NCBI RefSeq assembly: GCF_000988205.1
Contig: NZ_LAYQ01000023.1
Coordinates: forward strand, 62,001-126,000
Origin: Corynebacterium minutissimum
GTDB lineage: Bacteria; Actinomycetota; Actinomycetes; Mycobacteriales; Mycobacteriaceae
Reading direction: 5' to 3'
Length of the DNA: 64,000 nt
In this document: positions 1 through 9,428 of the stretch, piece after piece
Numbering within the stretch: position 1 is the stretch's first letter
Layout of the letters: each line of letters starts with the position of its first letter
Made by a program: the position numbers and the translations under genes
Notes under the pieces: model-generated
Told to the model about the DNA's origin: nothing
The model's input: the letters and a program-made list of their open reading frames with translations, nothing else
Database searches by the model: none

Positions 1-212
1 GGATCGTGGTTAAGCACGCGCTGGTAGAGCGTGTAGGCCAGCGGTGCCAGGGACATGGCGGTACCGGGGTGGCCGGAGCCGCAGTTCTGGACGGCGTCGG
101 CAGCTAGGACGCGCACGGTATCCACGGCGCGAGTGTCGAGGTCACTCCAGTCCGAAGGATAACGGCGCTCAACCATAGCCTGCAGTTCCGGGGACAACTT
201 TTCGTTCGACAC
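1..212 (-). CDS. tkt: Transketolase, N-terminal part (cut by window edge)
   Basis: Transketolase moves two-carbon units between sugar phosphates in the pentose phosphate pathway, using thiamine diphosphate and Mg. Only the first 70 or so residues are present. They include the family's early segment with CGSGHPGTAMSLAPLAYTL, in which the GHPG histidine sits in the substrate/cofactor channel. I chose the GTG at 212 because a GAGG stands 8-9 bases upstream; the protein would begin MSNEKLSPEL. The gene is divergent from the heme O synthase gene ctaB, the usual corynebacterial arrangement (tkt followed by tal). Identity is firm; everything beyond the N-terminus lies outside the window. Confidence 0.93.
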   Translation of the reverse strand, partial: MSNEKLSPELQAMVERRYPSDWSDLDTRAVDTVRVLAADAVQNCGSGHPGTAMSLAPLAYTLYQRVLNHD

Positions 213-288
213 GGCGAAAACCTCACTTCGCTTCTGGAAACAGATATACCGTTAATCAGTGTAAAGGTTTTTCGATCTTCGGCGGGGG

Positions 289-294
289 ATTATA
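289..294 (-). promoter_or_regulatory. Candidate -10 box for tkt
   Basis: On the minus strand the sequence GTTTATATAATCC contains TATAAT, matching the bacterial -10 consensus, about 77 bases upstream of the tkt GTG. No convincing -35 element stands 17 bases further upstream, which is common in Corynebacterium. Prediction from sequence only. Confidence 0.45.
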
Positions 295-491
295 TAAACC
301 AGGTTTCGGGCGGTAGTCTGGCATGGTTGACGCTGTTGCCCCGCTGCCAGCCAGTGGGCGGCGACTATCCCCAAAGAACGCTTCGGGGATTCGCCACAAA
401 GTTCTCGGGAACTTTTTAGCGCGGGCAGCCGACCAGTACGTCAGACCCATAAGCCATACACCCACGTGCCGGATATACGGAGGATTGTTCC

Positions 492-1435
492 TTGGAGACC
501 ATCAAGGCCTATTTTGCGCTAACGAAACCGAGGATCATTGAGCTCCTCCTCGTGGCGGCAATCCCGGCTATGCTCCAGGCGCAGCGTGGATTCGAGGCAG
601 TGTCCTCCAACTTCTGGCTCATCGTCTCCACCATCTTCGGTGGATGGATGGGTGCCGCGGCCGCCCACACGTTCAATAACGTCGTCGATTATGAGATCGA
701 CCAGAAGATGCAGCGCACCCGTGCCCGGCCGCTAGTGCGCAAGACCATCTCGCGGCGCAATGCCGCGATCTTCGCGTGGATCATGTTGGCGCTATCCGTC
801 TTTTGGCTGGGTGTGTTAGCTAACTCGTGGTTGGCCGCGTTCTTCGTGCTCTTGACCAACTTCTTTTATGTCATCGTCTACACGAAGTTCCTCAAGATGC
901 GGAACTCCCAGAACATCGTCTGGGGTGGCCTCGCTGGCTGTATGCCCGCCATGGTGGGTTGGGCCGTCATTCGTGATAATGCACCGGCAGGGGAGCCGGA
1001 CCGTTGGTGGCAGGCCGTGGTGCTGTTCCTCATTATCTTCTTCTGGACGCCACCCCACACGTGGGCGCTGGCGATGAAGTACAAGGAGGACTACCGCAAG
1101 GCTGGGGTGCCGATGCTGCCCGTCGTTGCCGGGGAAGTAGAGGTGACCCGCCAAATCGTGTGGTACACGATCGGCACGGTTATCGTGACCTTCCTTATCA
1201 TCCTGCGGCCTCGTGGATCTACTTGGTAGCCGCGGTGTCTTCCGGCGCGGTCTTCCTTTGGATGGCGATTCGTCTGCACCAAGGGGTAAAGAAGGGCGCA
1301 AAGGTCAAGCCCATGCGCCTGTTTATTTACTCCAACAACTACCTGTCGGTGCTCTTTATCGGCCTGTCCATCGACGCCGTCGTGGGCTGGGAGCCCATCG
1401 GGCGCATGCTGGGCTGGTCGGCCGCGCTGTTCTAG
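492..1435 (+). pseudogene. ctaB: Protoheme IX farnesyltransferase (heme O synthase), broken by a 1-base deletion
   Basis: This UbiA-family enzyme attaches a farnesyl group to heme b to give heme O, the precursor of the heme A used by the aa3 oxidase; ctaA, which does the next step, lies at 2535-3548. The TTG start at 492 has GGAGG eight bases upstream. The first Asp-rich motif is NNVVDYEID (residues 62-70) and the second region is [13 protein letters not shown] (198-210); several membrane segments are clear. At about 1203 the frame breaks: the read gives stop at 1229, but adding one C to the CC run restores [14 protein letters not shown] and continues to the stop at 1435, giving about 314 residues, the normal family length. 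I think the deletion is a sequencing error. Confidence 0.88.
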
Positions 1436-1439
1436 CGAG

Positions 1440-2408
1440 CTAGTCTTCGCGTACCCGGAGGACAATCGAGCCTGTGGTCTTGCGCTCTTGGAGGTCGCGG
1501 TGGGCCTGAGCAGCTTCGGCGAGCGGATATTCCGCGGAGATGCGGAAGTCGAGGTCGCCATCGATGACCGCCTGCACCACTGCCTGGGCGCGCATCTGGA
1601 ACTCGCCTTCCTGGGAGGTCCAGGCGCCGAGTGAGGGGCGGGTGAGGAAGATGGAGCCGTGCTTGTTCAGCAGCTGCGGGTCCATCGGCGGGACGGGGCC
1701 CGACGCGGCACCGAAGAGCGCTACCGTGCCGCGCGGTCGCACAACCTCAAGGGATTCACCGAAGGTGGCTTTGCCGACGCCGTCGTAAACCACGTCCACG
1801 CCGCGCCCACCGTTGTGACGACGCACCTGCTCGGCCAGGCCGCTGCTGTAGCGGAACACGTGGTCTGCGCCCGCGCCATAGGCCAGCTCTTCCTTCTCAT
1901 TCGTGGAGACCACGGAATAGACGGTGGCGCCCAGGGACTTGGCCATCTGGGTAAGGATTAAGCCCACGCCGCCCGCACCGGCAGTGATCAGACAGGATGC
2001 TCCTTCCCCTAGCTGATACACACCGTGGGTGAGGTAGTGCGCCGTCATGCCCTGCAGGAGCATCGAACCGGCGACGGCGGAGGGAATCTCGTCGGGGACG
2101 GCCACCACGCGGTCTCGCGGCACGCAGACTTGCTCCGCATAGGATCCGAAAGCGTGATCCCAGGCCACCATCGTGCCCGGGGCGATTTCTCCCTGGGGGT
2201 CGTGCACAACGCGTCCGGTTCCTTCGAGTCCGATGATGAAAGGCACGGAGGCGTTGTAGATGCCTTCGCGGTAGTAGGTGTCGATGTAGTTGACACCGGC
2301 CACGGAGACGTCGACAAGCAGCTGCTCCTTCGTCGGCGTGGGGGATTCTACCTCAGCGTAGGTGAGGACCTCGGGCCCTCCGGTCGTGGTCACCTGAATA
2401 GCATGCAT
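1440..2408 (-). CDS. qor: NADPH:quinone oxidoreductase, zinc-free MDR family
   Basis: Medium-chain dehydrogenase/reductase of the quinone oxidoreductase type, 322 residues, which is family length. The N-terminal GroES-like domain covers about residues 1-120 and the Rossmann domain carries AGAGGVG (143-149) for NADPH. The zinc-binding cysteine cluster of alcohol dehydrogenases is missing, fitting the QOR branch, which reduces quinones or alkenals. On the minus strand TAGCCT stands 7 bases before the ATG, suggesting a leaderless transcript. It ends 4 bases from the convergent ctaB stop. The physiological substrate cannot be read from sequence. Confidence 0.88.
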   Translation of the reverse strand: MHAIQVTTTGGPEVLTYAEVESPTPTKEQLLVDVSVAGVNYIDTYYREGIYNASVPFIIGLEGTGRVVHDPQGEIAPGTMVAWDHAFGSYAEQVCVPRDRVVAVPDEIPSAVAGSMLLQGMTAHYLTHGVYQLGEGASCLITAGAGGVGLILTQMAKSLGATVYSVVSTNEKEELAYGAGADHVFRYSSGLAEQVRRHNGGRGVDVVYDGVGKATFGESLEVVRPRGTVALFGAASGPVPPMDPQLLNKHGSIFLTRPSLGAWTSQEGEFQMRAQAVVQAVIDGDLDFRISAEYPLAEAAQAHRDLQERKTTGSIVLRVRED

Positions 2409-2445
2409 GGTGTCTAGGCTAAACGAAGCACAGGCACCCGCGCAG

Positions 2446-2487
2446 CAAAAAGCACCGCCATCCTCACTTCCTGGTGAGAACGGCGGC
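2446..2487 (-). terminator. Rho-independent terminator after ctaA
   Basis: An imperfect stem pairs CCGCC-x-T-x-CTCAC (from 2455) with GTGAG-x-A-x-GGCGG (to 2486) around a short loop. Read on the minus strand the hairpin is followed by GCTTTTTGC, a short U-tract. It lies between the ctaA stop and the qor start, so it would end ctaA transcripts. Confidence 0.65.
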
Positions 2488-2534
2488 GCTACGAGTACCT
2501 GTTGTAGTGGCTTTACTGGCTCCGCTGACTCTGC

Positions 2535-3548
2535 TTAGCCTTGGGCGGCGGGAACGTTCTCGTCACCGCGCTGGGCAGTGCTTGCAGTAGTGTCATCCTC
2601 GTTTCCGACGCGGCGCAAGCCATGCGCCCACAGCACGGCGGTGAAGGCCGTGACCACTGAGGACATGCCCACGTGGAAGGGAACAGTCCAGCGAGGGATG
2701 TGGAGATAGAACTGGGTGACACCGATAGCCCACTGGATAACGATGCAAGCAATGAGCACCCAGCCGGCCTTCTTGGCCACCTTGGGAGCGCCGGTGCGGT
2801 GCAGGAGGAAGACCACGATGAGCGTCAGCGCCAAGTAGACGTACATGCAGACCGCGTGAATGATGGCCATGCCATAGGTGTCCACGCCGAGGCGGCCCTC
2901 CATGCCCACACCGGCATCACCGGAGTGAGTACCCGAGCCAGTCACAAAGGTGCCGGTCAGCAGAACGATGGACAGGGCTACAGTGGCCACCACCGCGAGG
3001 GTGCGCACTGCGGCGGGGAAGAGGCGAGTGGGAGTGCCGTCATCGGGCTCGTTAATACGGGAGAACAGCATGGCCGCAATCCACACTAGGACCATAGATG
3101 GGAGGAAGTGAATTGCCACACTCCACCAAGAAAGCTTCAGCACGACCGACAGAGCGCCGATGAGTGCCTGCACGAAAACACCTGCGAGCCCCGCCCAGGC
3201 ATAGACCTTGAGCTCCTTGCGACGCTGCGCCTTGTGGACCACCACAATGCTGGCGATGGCCGCGGCAGCCACAACAAAAGTCAGCAGGCGGTTGCCGAAC
3301 TCAATGGCCTGGTGGAGCATGGGAGCCGCGCCCTGGATGGGAACCAAGGAACCAGGGTGGCAGTTAGGCCAGGTGACGCAACCAAGACCGGAGCCGGTGA
3401 CGCGCACGATGGAACCCGATACCGTAATGCCGCCCTGGCAGAGCAGGAGGATGAGCGCGACGATGCGCTGCGTCTTCACCGAGGGACCGGTGGACGGCGC
3501 AGCGGGCGCGGTGGAATGTTGAGGAGAGGAAATATTGGCGGTACTCAC
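2535..3548 (-). CDS. ctaA: Heme A synthase (COX15/CtaA family)
   Basis: Integral membrane enzyme that oxidises the C8 methyl of heme O to formyl, making heme A for cytochrome aa3 oxidase. At 337 residues it has about eight membrane segments. The extracytoplasmic cysteine pair typical of the family is seen as GLGCVTWPNC (C57, C63), followed by the heme-ligand region LHQAIEFGNR (H79). The GTG start at 3548 lies 8 bases after TAGGCT on the minus strand, so the message is probably leaderless. The C-terminal tail is polar and Gly/Thr/Ala-rich. It works with CtaB encoded about 1.1 kb away. Confidence 0.93.
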   Translation of the reverse strand: MSTANISSPQHSTAPAAPSTGPSVKTQRIVALILLLCQGGITVSGSIVRVTGSGLGCVTWPNCHPGSLVPIQGAAPMLHQAIEFGNRLLTFVVAAAAIASIVVVHKAQRRKELKVYAWAGLAGVFVQALIGALSVVLKLSWWSVAIHFLPSMVLVWIAAMLFSRINEPDDGTPTRLFPAAVRTLAVVATVALSIVLLTGTFVTGSGTHSGDAGVGMEGRLGVDTYGMAIIHAVCMYVYLALTLIVVFLLHRTGAPKVAKKAGWVLIACIVIQWAIGVTQFYLHIPRWTVPFHVGMSSVVTAFTAVLWAHGLRRVGNEDDTTASTAQRGDENVPAAQG

Positions 3549-3630
3549 GGCTACTCAGCCTACCGCCCGGCCCCATCCGGGAACCAATATCGACGGGTGG
3601 GTCACACCGCGCAAGGGAGAAGAATCACTT

Positions 3631-4392
3631 TTAGCCCTCGAAGCGGAACCAACGCACCGCGGCAAACGACGCCACCGCTGACCACCCGACGAGTACAAGG
3701 AGCTCAATGCCCGGGAAAGACCCGTTCAGGGCGGTATCGAGACCGGCGGCCATGGCCACCGTGGGCACTAGGGTGAACACCCCGTTATCACCGAGCCCCT
3801 GGGAAAACATGACCCAGCCGACGGTGCCGAGGAGGATGAACCAAATGAGGTTGGCCACCGCCAAGACCACCTCCGAACTCAGTGTGCCGCCGAGCAGTAG
3901 GCCTAAGGCCGTAAACGTAGCCACACCCAAGGCGAGCGTGAGCACACCGATGGCCGCACCCCCAGCGGTGATCCGCAGCCCCAGGAAGGCGGCAATCGTC
4001 CCCAGCACAAGGACCTGCAGCACCACCATCGACAGCACGGCGAGAATCTTTCCCACCACGATGGCCCAGGCAGGAACGCCTGAAGCGCCTGTGCGCTTCA
4101 GCGCACCATAGCGACGGTCGAAGGCCAAGGAGATGGCCTGACCCGTGAAACCGGAGGAGGTCGCCGCAACGGCCAGCACCATGGGGAAGATTTCCTCCAC
4201 GCCGTGGCCAGTGCTGTCTTGCAGTGTCGCGGCGCCGATCAGGATGGCCACAGGGATGATGATGCTCAGCAGCTGCTGCTCACCGTGGCGCAGCATGAGC
4301 TTGGATTCGATAGCCCCTTGGGCACGTGCCATAGCCGCTACGCCCACGCGCTGCGGGTGCGGGCTAAAAGTGCCGGGTGCGAAGGTGCTCAT
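3631..4392 (-). CDS. ABC-2 type transporter permease
   Basis: Membrane subunit of an ABC exporter, 253 residues with about six hydrophobic segments and no soluble domain. It follows the ATPase gene at 4454-5368 on the same strand with a 61-base gap, so the two should form one exporter; mptB is the first gene of the run. The ATG at 4392 is preceded by AAGGAGAAGCTCC, a good ribosome site. In Corynebacterium this pair stands between ctaA and mptB. The cargo is unknown; a link with heme or lipoglycan export would be a guess from neighbours only. Confidence 0.82.
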   Translation of the reverse strand: MSTFAPGTFSPHPQRVGVAAMARAQGAIESKLMLRHGEQQLLSIIIPVAILIGAATLQDSTGHGVEEIFPMVLAVAATSSGFTGQAISLAFDRRYGALKRTGASGVPAWAIVVGKILAVLSMVVLQVLVLGTIAAFLGLRITAGGAAIGVLTLALGVATFTALGLLLGGTLSSEVVLAVANLIWFILLGTVGWVMFSQGLGDNGVFTLVPTVAMAAGLDTALNGSFPGIELLVLVGWSAVASFAAVRWFRFEG

Positions 4393-4453
4393 GGAGCTTC
4401 TCCTTGTTCAAACAACTTGATAAAAGAATCGTGCTAAATGGCCGAGGGCGGTT

Positions 4454-5368
4454 CTAGCTGCGCATGTCGCGGCCCGTGAGATCGAGGAAGACTTCCTCGA
4501 GATTCCGGTGTGAGGTGTGCAGGTTGCGGAGGATGACGTTTTGCGCGGCCAAGCATGAAGCCAGCGCTGCGATGCCGGCGGGGCTGGCCTCCGAGGTGAG
4601 ACGGTAGTGCAGGGGGCGGAGAGCTTCCGCCGCGATGCCGGCGTCCCGCAGTGCTTCGAGGTCCACCGGTGTTGCGGTATCGAAATTCACCTGCGGAACA
4701 TCGGCCGAGTCCGTCAGCGATGCTGCGGTGCCGCTCGCCACGAGTTGTCCGTGGTCAATGATGACGACGCGGTCGCTGAGCGCTTCCGCTTCATCCATGA
4801 GGTGCGTGGTGAGGATGACGGTTACGCCATCGGCCCGGAGGGCGCGGATGAGGTCCCACACGGCAAGGCGCGACTGGGCATCCATGCCCGCGGTGGGTTC
4901 ATCGAGAAAGACCAACTCTGGGCGCCCGATGATCGCTAGGGCTAGGGAGAGACGTTGTTGTTGCCCGCCGGACAGGCGGCGGTAGCTGCTCTTCGCCACC
5001 CCGCGCAGTCCGAGCGTGTCCAGCAGCCACTCCGGGTCCAAGGGATTCTCGTTATAGGAGGCGCTAAGCTCAAGCATCTCCTTGACTTTGATTCCGGAAT
5101 AGGAGCCGCCGCCCTGCAGCATGATGCCGATGCGGGAGCGCACGGCATCGGGATTGCGCGCGGGGTTAAGCCCCAGCACCTCGATGCGGCCCGACGTGGG
5201 CTTCTTGAAACCCTCACACATCTCGATGGTGGTGGTCTTACCTGCACCGTTAGGGCCCAGCAAGCACAGGATCTCGCCGTAATTGGCGCGGAAACTCAGC
5301 CCGTTCACTGCGTTGACGTCGCCATAGGTCTTCATGACGTTATCTAAGACAAGAGCTGATGTAGTCAC
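4454..5368 (-). CDS. ABC transporter ATP-binding protein
   Basis: ATPase of an ABC-2 type exporter, 304 residues. The Walker A motif is GPNGAGKTT (38-46), the signature RLSGGQQQRL (131-140), Walker B LVFLDEPTAGMD (152-163), and a switch histidine follows in TTHLMDEAEAL. About 80 residues after the nucleotide-binding domain resemble the C-terminal extension of DrrA/CcmA-like exporter ATPases. The GTG start at 5368 is 6 bases from the mptB stop, so the genes are probably cotranscribed. The partner permease is immediately downstream. Substrate unknown. Confidence 0.9.
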   Translation of the reverse strand: MTTSALVLDNVMKTYGDVNAVNGLSFRANYGEILCLLGPNGAGKTTTIEMCEGFKKPTSGRIEVLGLNPARNPDAVRSRIGIMLQGGGSYSGIKVKEMLELSASYNENPLDPEWLLDTLGLRGVAKSSYRRLSGGQQQRLSLALAIIGRPELVFLDEPTAGMDAQSRLAVWDLIRALRADGVTVILTTHLMDEAEALSDRVVIIDHGQLVASGTAASLTDSADVPQVNFDTATPVDLEALRDAGIAAEALRPLHYRLTSEASPAGIAALASCLAAQNVILRNLHTSHRNLEEVFLDLTGRDMRS

Positions 5369-5374
5369 GAATCG

Positions 5375-7111
5375 CTAGTTTAGGACACGCACGCCCGCCC
5401 TGCGCAAAGCAACCCACCCCACGCCGGCGAGGACGAGGAATGTCACCAAGGCGGCGAGGTAAATGACGAAGACTGTCCCTGGGGGAAGGCCGAGGCCGCG
5501 GGGAAGCACGATGAAACTCATGAACCCGGAGTAGATGATCACAGCCATGCGGAAGAAGCGTCGGTTGGCCCAAGCCGCCAGCGGCAGCACCGCCCACAGG
5601 ATGTACCAGGGTTGGACGACGGGGAAGAACACCACGAGCACGAAGGTCGATACCCCCAGGCCGCCCACGGGGTGGATGGCGCCGCGGTAGGTGGCAAAGA
5701 GCATGCGGATCATAAAGCCCGCGGCAATGATGACGCCCACAGTCCGGGTCACGGTGAGGATGGCCTCGGTGTGATCACCCAATCCCAACAGCATCCCAAG
5801 GAAGCCGGCGCCGACGCCTACGGAGGTCGTCGCAGACAGCCACGACCGGATGGTGGCCGCGCCGCCCTGGCCAAAGACCCAACCAATGTCGATCCCCGTG
5901 AGTACCGTCACTGCGGCGATGGAGGTGGCAAGCAGGAGAAGCTGCGCGGCCCCGGCGCCCAGCACTGCCCGCACGCCGGACACGCCGTGCTTGTCGACGA
6001 GCCTGCGTGCCGCCGCCATGCCAACGAACCCGAGGCCGATAAAGCCAGTCACCTTGACCATTCCGGCACACGAGATCAGGACGCCAGATGCGATAAACAG
6101 CGACCATGCTCGCCAGCGGGCCTCGTGGGAATCGTTAACCGCCCGCAACCCCAGCTCCACACCGACGAGAGCTAGCCCCAGCATGAAGGATTCATTGTGG
6201 ATGCCTCCGACGAGGTGGAGGATGGTCAAAGGGTTAAGGATGCCCAGCCACAGCGCTGCCTCCGGGGATACTCGGCAGCGCGTAGCAAGCCGCGCGATGG
6301 CCCAACCGGCGGCGATGATACCGACGAGGGACAGTACCCGGTGCAGGACAACACCCCAGATAATGGAGTCGTTGGTCAGCCAACTGACCACCGCCGCTAC
6401 ACCTAGCGCCACAGGGCCATAAGGGGAAGGTGAGTTCGCCCAGATGAACGGGACGGAGCGGGCCAGGTCGTTATCGGCGCCTAGTAGCTCCACCGGCCCC
6501 GCCGAATAGGGATCGAGGCCTTGGAGCACGATGGAGCCGTTAGCGAGGTAGGAGTAAATGTCCTGCGTGAACAGGGGAGCGGTCACCAAAAGCGGGAGAA
6601 CCCACCCTAGCCAGGTGCGCCACATCTGGCTCTGCGTGACCCCCCGGGGCGAGTGGCTAAAGCGCCGAACCTTGGCCGGCTTCTGTAGGCGCAGGGGCGC
6701 GCCCACCAGCGGTGCCATGCAAATCCACGCCGTGACCATGAAACCGACCCCGATGAACACGATGGCGGAGGCTGACTGCAGCATCCGCGTCATGAGCGAG
6801 CCAAAAGGCAGAGACTCATAGGGGTTGCCCACCACCGGAAGCGCACCGGCGCCCAATCCGCCGAGCGCAATGAGTAGCGCACCAATGGTGCCGAGCCACC
6901 GGAGGCTAAAGAGCGTGCGCAGCTGGGCGATGGTGTGGCGGTGGACGTCGCCAAGCGCGGCGCCCTCTGCACCGTCGGAAGAATCTGGAAAATCTTGGTG
7001 CAAGAGCGCGGAACGGGATCCGGGCAGGCCCATGCGGGGGAGTTCATCGCGCACGCCCCAAAAGACGCGGTGCAATCGCCCCGATCGGGTGTAATCGCGC
7101 TCCATATTCAT
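5375..7111 (-). CDS. mptB: Alpha-1,6-mannopyranosyltransferase MptB
   Basis: GT-C fold polyprenol-phosphate-mannose-dependent transferase that starts the alpha-1,6-mannan core of lipomannan and lipoarabinomannan in the corynebacterial and mycobacterial envelope. It has 578 residues and roughly 12-13 membrane segments. The acidic residue in the first outer loop, needed in GT-C enzymes, is probably the Asp in FTQDIYSY (181-188). A soluble tail of about 65 residues precedes the first segment. The ATG at 7111 is 8 bases after TAAGGT on the minus strand, so it is likely leaderless; a second ATG two codons later is possible. Identity rests on family features plus its place between the ABC pair and sufR, as in C. 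glutamicum. Confidence 0.85.
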   Translation of the reverse strand: MNMERDYTRSGRLHRVFWGVRDELPRMGLPGSRSALLHQDFPDSSDGAEGAALGDVHRHTIAQLRTLFSLRWLGTIGALLIALGGLGAGALPVVGNPYESLPFGSLMTRMLQSASAIVFIGVGFMVTAWICMAPLVGAPLRLQKPAKVRRFSHSPRGVTQSQMWRTWLGWVLPLLVTAPLFTQDIYSYLANGSIVLQGLDPYSAGPVELLGADNDLARSVPFIWANSPSPYGPVALGVAAVVSWLTNDSIIWGVVLHRVLSLVGIIAAGWAIARLATRCRVSPEAALWLGILNPLTILHLVGGIHNESFMLGLALVGVELGLRAVNDSHEARWRAWSLFIASGVLISCAGMVKVTGFIGLGFVGMAAARRLVDKHGVSGVRAVLGAGAAQLLLLATSIAAVTVLTGIDIGWVFGQGGAATIRSWLSATTSVGVGAGFLGMLLGLGDHTEAILTVTRTVGVIIAAGFMIRMLFATYRGAIHPVGGLGVSTFVLVVFFPVVQPWYILWAVLPLAAWANRRFFRMAVIIYSGFMSFIVLPRGLGLPPGTVFVIYLAALVTFLVLAGVGWVALRRAGVRVLN

Positions 7112-7198
7112 GAGTGTCTACCTTAGTCGCTCGGTGCTGAGAGAGGACGAGCTGCCCGCGACACGAATGAAAGAGTGGAAATCGGGAATGAATTAAGG

Positions 7199-7210
7199 AA
7201 CACTAGTGTT
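7199..7210. promoter_or_regulatory. Perfect palindrome, candidate SufR operator
   Basis: A perfect 12-bp palindrome, AACACTAGTGTT, sits 39 bases before the sufR GTG in the mptB/sufR divergent region. It is flanked by an imperfect inverted pair, GAATGAAAGAGTG (from 7165) and GAGTGTTTCATTC (to 7234). SufR-type repressors bind palindromes at their own promoter, so this is the likeliest operator; the assignment is inference. Confidence 0.45.
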
Positions 7211-7249
7211 GTCTAAAGAGAGAGTGTTTCATTCAAGGAGGTGTACACC

Positions 7250-7960
7250 GTGACGAAGGAGCTACCTAGGGAGACTCGCTCGACTGAGGGCGACACCCGC
7301 CGACACGTCATGTTGTTGCTCCTAAAAGACGGCCCGGTAACGGCGTCGTATCTGGGTGAACGTCTCGGTCTCTCTGCAGCCGGCATCCGTCGGCACTTAG
7401 ACATTTTGGTGGAGGAAGGACTCACCGAGGTGGTGCATCGCCGCCCATCAGCCCGCCCTGGGCAGTCGGTGGGCCGTGGTCGCCCCGCCAAGCATTTCCG
7501 CCTCACGGATCAGGGCCGCGCCCAATTTGGGCACGCCTACGATCAGCTGGCGGCGGAAGCGCTCACCGCACTGCGTGAAGCGGGCGGGCCGGAGGCGGTT
7601 CGTCGCTTCGCCAAGGCTCGCTTCGAGCGCCTCGTGGAGGACGTGAAGCCCCTGGTAGAGGACCAGGAATCCGTTCCGGAGGTGGCGCGTCAGCTGGCCG
7701 AAGTGCTCGACGCGCATGGCTATGCTGCCACGGTGACGTCGGTGGGCAACGGAGTACAGATTTGCCAGCACCATTGCCCGGTCGCCCACGTGGCGGCCGA
7801 GCATCCGGAGTTGTGTGAAGCTGAACAGGAAGTCTTCTCCGCGCTATTAGGCAAACATGTGCAGCCCTTGGCCTCCATTGCGGATGGTCATGGAATCTGC
7901 ACCACGAATATCCCCTTAACCCCAGTCCCGCCTTCCGCGGCGGAGCCGGGGAAGAACTAA
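7250..7960 (+). CDS. sufR: SufR, Fe-S-sensing transcriptional repressor of the suf operon
   Basis: Winged-helix repressor (ArsR/DeoR-like) that senses Fe-S status and controls the SUF genes downstream. The helix-turn-helix covers about residues 20-65 ([21 protein letters not shown]). Four cysteines in the C-terminal half, C172, C176, C189 and C217, fit a bound Fe-S cluster. I chose GTG 7250, giving 236 residues, because AAGGAGG lies 8 bases upstream; the GTG at 7241 overlaps that ribosome site. It is the first gene of a seven-gene cluster with sufB starting 23 bases after its stop. Family behaviour predicts that holo-SufR represses and apo-SufR releases the operon. Confidence 0.92.
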   Translation: MTKELPRETRSTEGDTRRHVMLLLLKDGPVTASYLGERLGLSAAGIRRHLDILVEEGLTEVVHRRPSARPGQSVGRGRPAKHFRLTDQGRAQFGHAYDQLAAEALTALREAGGPEAVRRFAKARFERLVEDVKPLVEDQESVPEVARQLAEVLDAHGYAATVTSVGNGVQICQHHCPVAHVAAEHPELCEAEQEVFSALLGKHVQPLASIADGHGICTTNIPLTPVPPSAAEPGKN

Positions 7961-7982
7961 TCGAACTAGAAAGGAGCGGGCT

Positions 7983-9428
7983 TTGACACAGGCACAACCG
8001 GCACCAGGCCTTGAAACCAAGATGAGCGATGACGAGATCATCTCCTCTATCGGCGGCTATGAGTACGGCTGGCACGATTCCGACGAAGCCGGCCAGGCAG
8101 CACACCGCGGTTTGAGTGAGGACGTCGTCCGCGATATTTCTCGGAAGAAGAACGAGCCGGAGTGGATGCTCGAGTCCCGTCTGAAGGCTCTGCGCGTCTT
8201 CAACAAGAAGCCAGTTCCGACCTGGGGCCCAGATCTGTCCGGAATCGACTTCGACAACATTAAGTACTTTGTCCGCTCCACCGAGAAGCAGGCCCAAACC
8301 TGGGATGACCTGCCGGACGACATTAAGGAGACCTACGACAAGCTGGGTATCCCGGATGCTGAGAAGAAGCGTCTGGTCTCCGGTGTTGCCGCGCAGTACG
8401 AGTCCGAGGTGGTTTACCACAAGATCCGCGAGGACCTGGAGGCCCAGGGCGTTATCTTCGTTGATACCGACACCGCGGTGCGCGAGTACCCGGAGATCCT
8501 CCAAGAGTACTTCGGCACCGTGATTCCGGCCGGCGACAACAAGTTCTCCGCGCTGAATAACGCCTGCTGGTCCGGTGGTTCCTTCGTGTACGTTCCGAAG
8601 GGCGTTCACGTGGATATTCCGCTGCAGGCCTACTTCCGCATTAACACCGAGAACATGGGCCAGTTCGAGCGCACCCTCATCATCGTGGAGGAGGGAGCCT
8701 ACGTTCACTACATCGAGGGGTGCACCGCGCCGATCTACAACTCGGATTCGCTGCACACCGGTGTCATCGAGATCATCGTGAAGAAGGGCGGCCGCTGCCG
8801 CTACACCACCATTCAGAACTGGTCCACCAACGTCTACAACCTGGTGACCCAGCGCGCCAAGGTCGAAGAGGGCGGCACCATGGAATGGGTCGACGGCAAC
8901 ATTGGCTCCAAGGTCACCATGAAGTACCCGTCCTGCTGGCTTACCGGCGAGCACGCCAAGGGTGAGGTCCTCTCCTTGGCCTTTGCTGGCGATAACCAGG
9001 TCCAGGATACCGGCTCCAAGATGATCCACATGGCGCCGAACACGTCCTCCAACATCGTCTCAAAATCCGTGGCCCGCAACGGCGGCCGCGCGGCCTACCG
9101 CGGCTTGGTGCAGGTCAACGCTAACGCTACGAACTCCGCTGCCAATGTTGAGTGTGATGCCTTGCTTGTGGACAATGACTCGAGGTCGGATACGTATCCG
9201 TACAACGACATCCGCAATGATCACGTCAACCTTGGCCACGAGGCAACGGTCTCCCAGGTCTCTGAGGAGCAGCTGTTCTACCTCATGTCCCGCGGTATCG
9301 CTGAGGAAGAGGCCATGGCGATGATTGTGCGCGGCTTCGTCGAGCCGATTGCAAAGGAGCTCCCGATGGAATACGCGCTGGAGCTGAACCGTCTTATCGA
9401 GCTGCAGATGGAAGGATCGGTGGGCTAA
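7983..9428 (+). CDS. sufB: SufB, Fe-S cluster scaffold subunit
   Basis: Scaffold protein of the SufBCD complex, on which new Fe-S clusters are built in the cytoplasm. It has 481 residues, the usual length, with the conserved segments [20 protein letters not shown] and the C-terminal [20 protein letters not shown] shared with SufD. A TTG start at 7983 has AAAGGAG eight bases upstream. The frame is intact throughout. It is followed directly by sufD, whose GTG starts at the base after the sufB stop, so the two are translationally coupled. Confidence 0.97.
   Translation: MTQAQPAPGLETKMSDDEIISSIGGYEYGWHDSDEAGQAAHRGLSEDVVRDISRKKNEPEWMLESRLKALRVFNKKPVPTWGPDLSGIDFDNIKYFVRSTEKQAQTWDDLPDDIKETYDKLGIPDAEKKRLVSGVAAQYESEVVYHKIREDLEAQGVIFVDTDTAVREYPEILQEYFGTVIPAGDNKFSALNNACWSGGSFVYVPKGVHVDIPLQAYFRINTENMGQFERTLIIVEEGAYVHYIEGCTAPIYNSDSLHTGVIEIIVKKGGRCRYTTIQNWSTNVYNLVTQRAKVEEGGTMEWVDGNIGSKVTMKYPSCWLTGEHAKGEVLSLAFAGDNQVQDTGSKMIHMAPNTSSNIVSKSVARNGGRAAYRGLVQVNANATNSAANVECDALLVDNDSRSDTYPYNDIRNDHVNLGHEATVSQVSEEQLFYLMSRGIAEEEAMAMIVRGFVEPIAKELPMEYALELNRLIELQMEGSVG

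Noticed and set aside
256..541. Small ORFs in the tkt-ctaB gap
   Set aside because: They overlap promoter sequence on both strands and have no ribosome site or homology.
7563..9029. 488-codon minus-strand ORF opposite sufR/sufB
   Set aside because: It lies antisense to well-conserved genes, has no ribosome site, and its His/Val/Leu-rich product is the mirror of GC-rich coding sequence.
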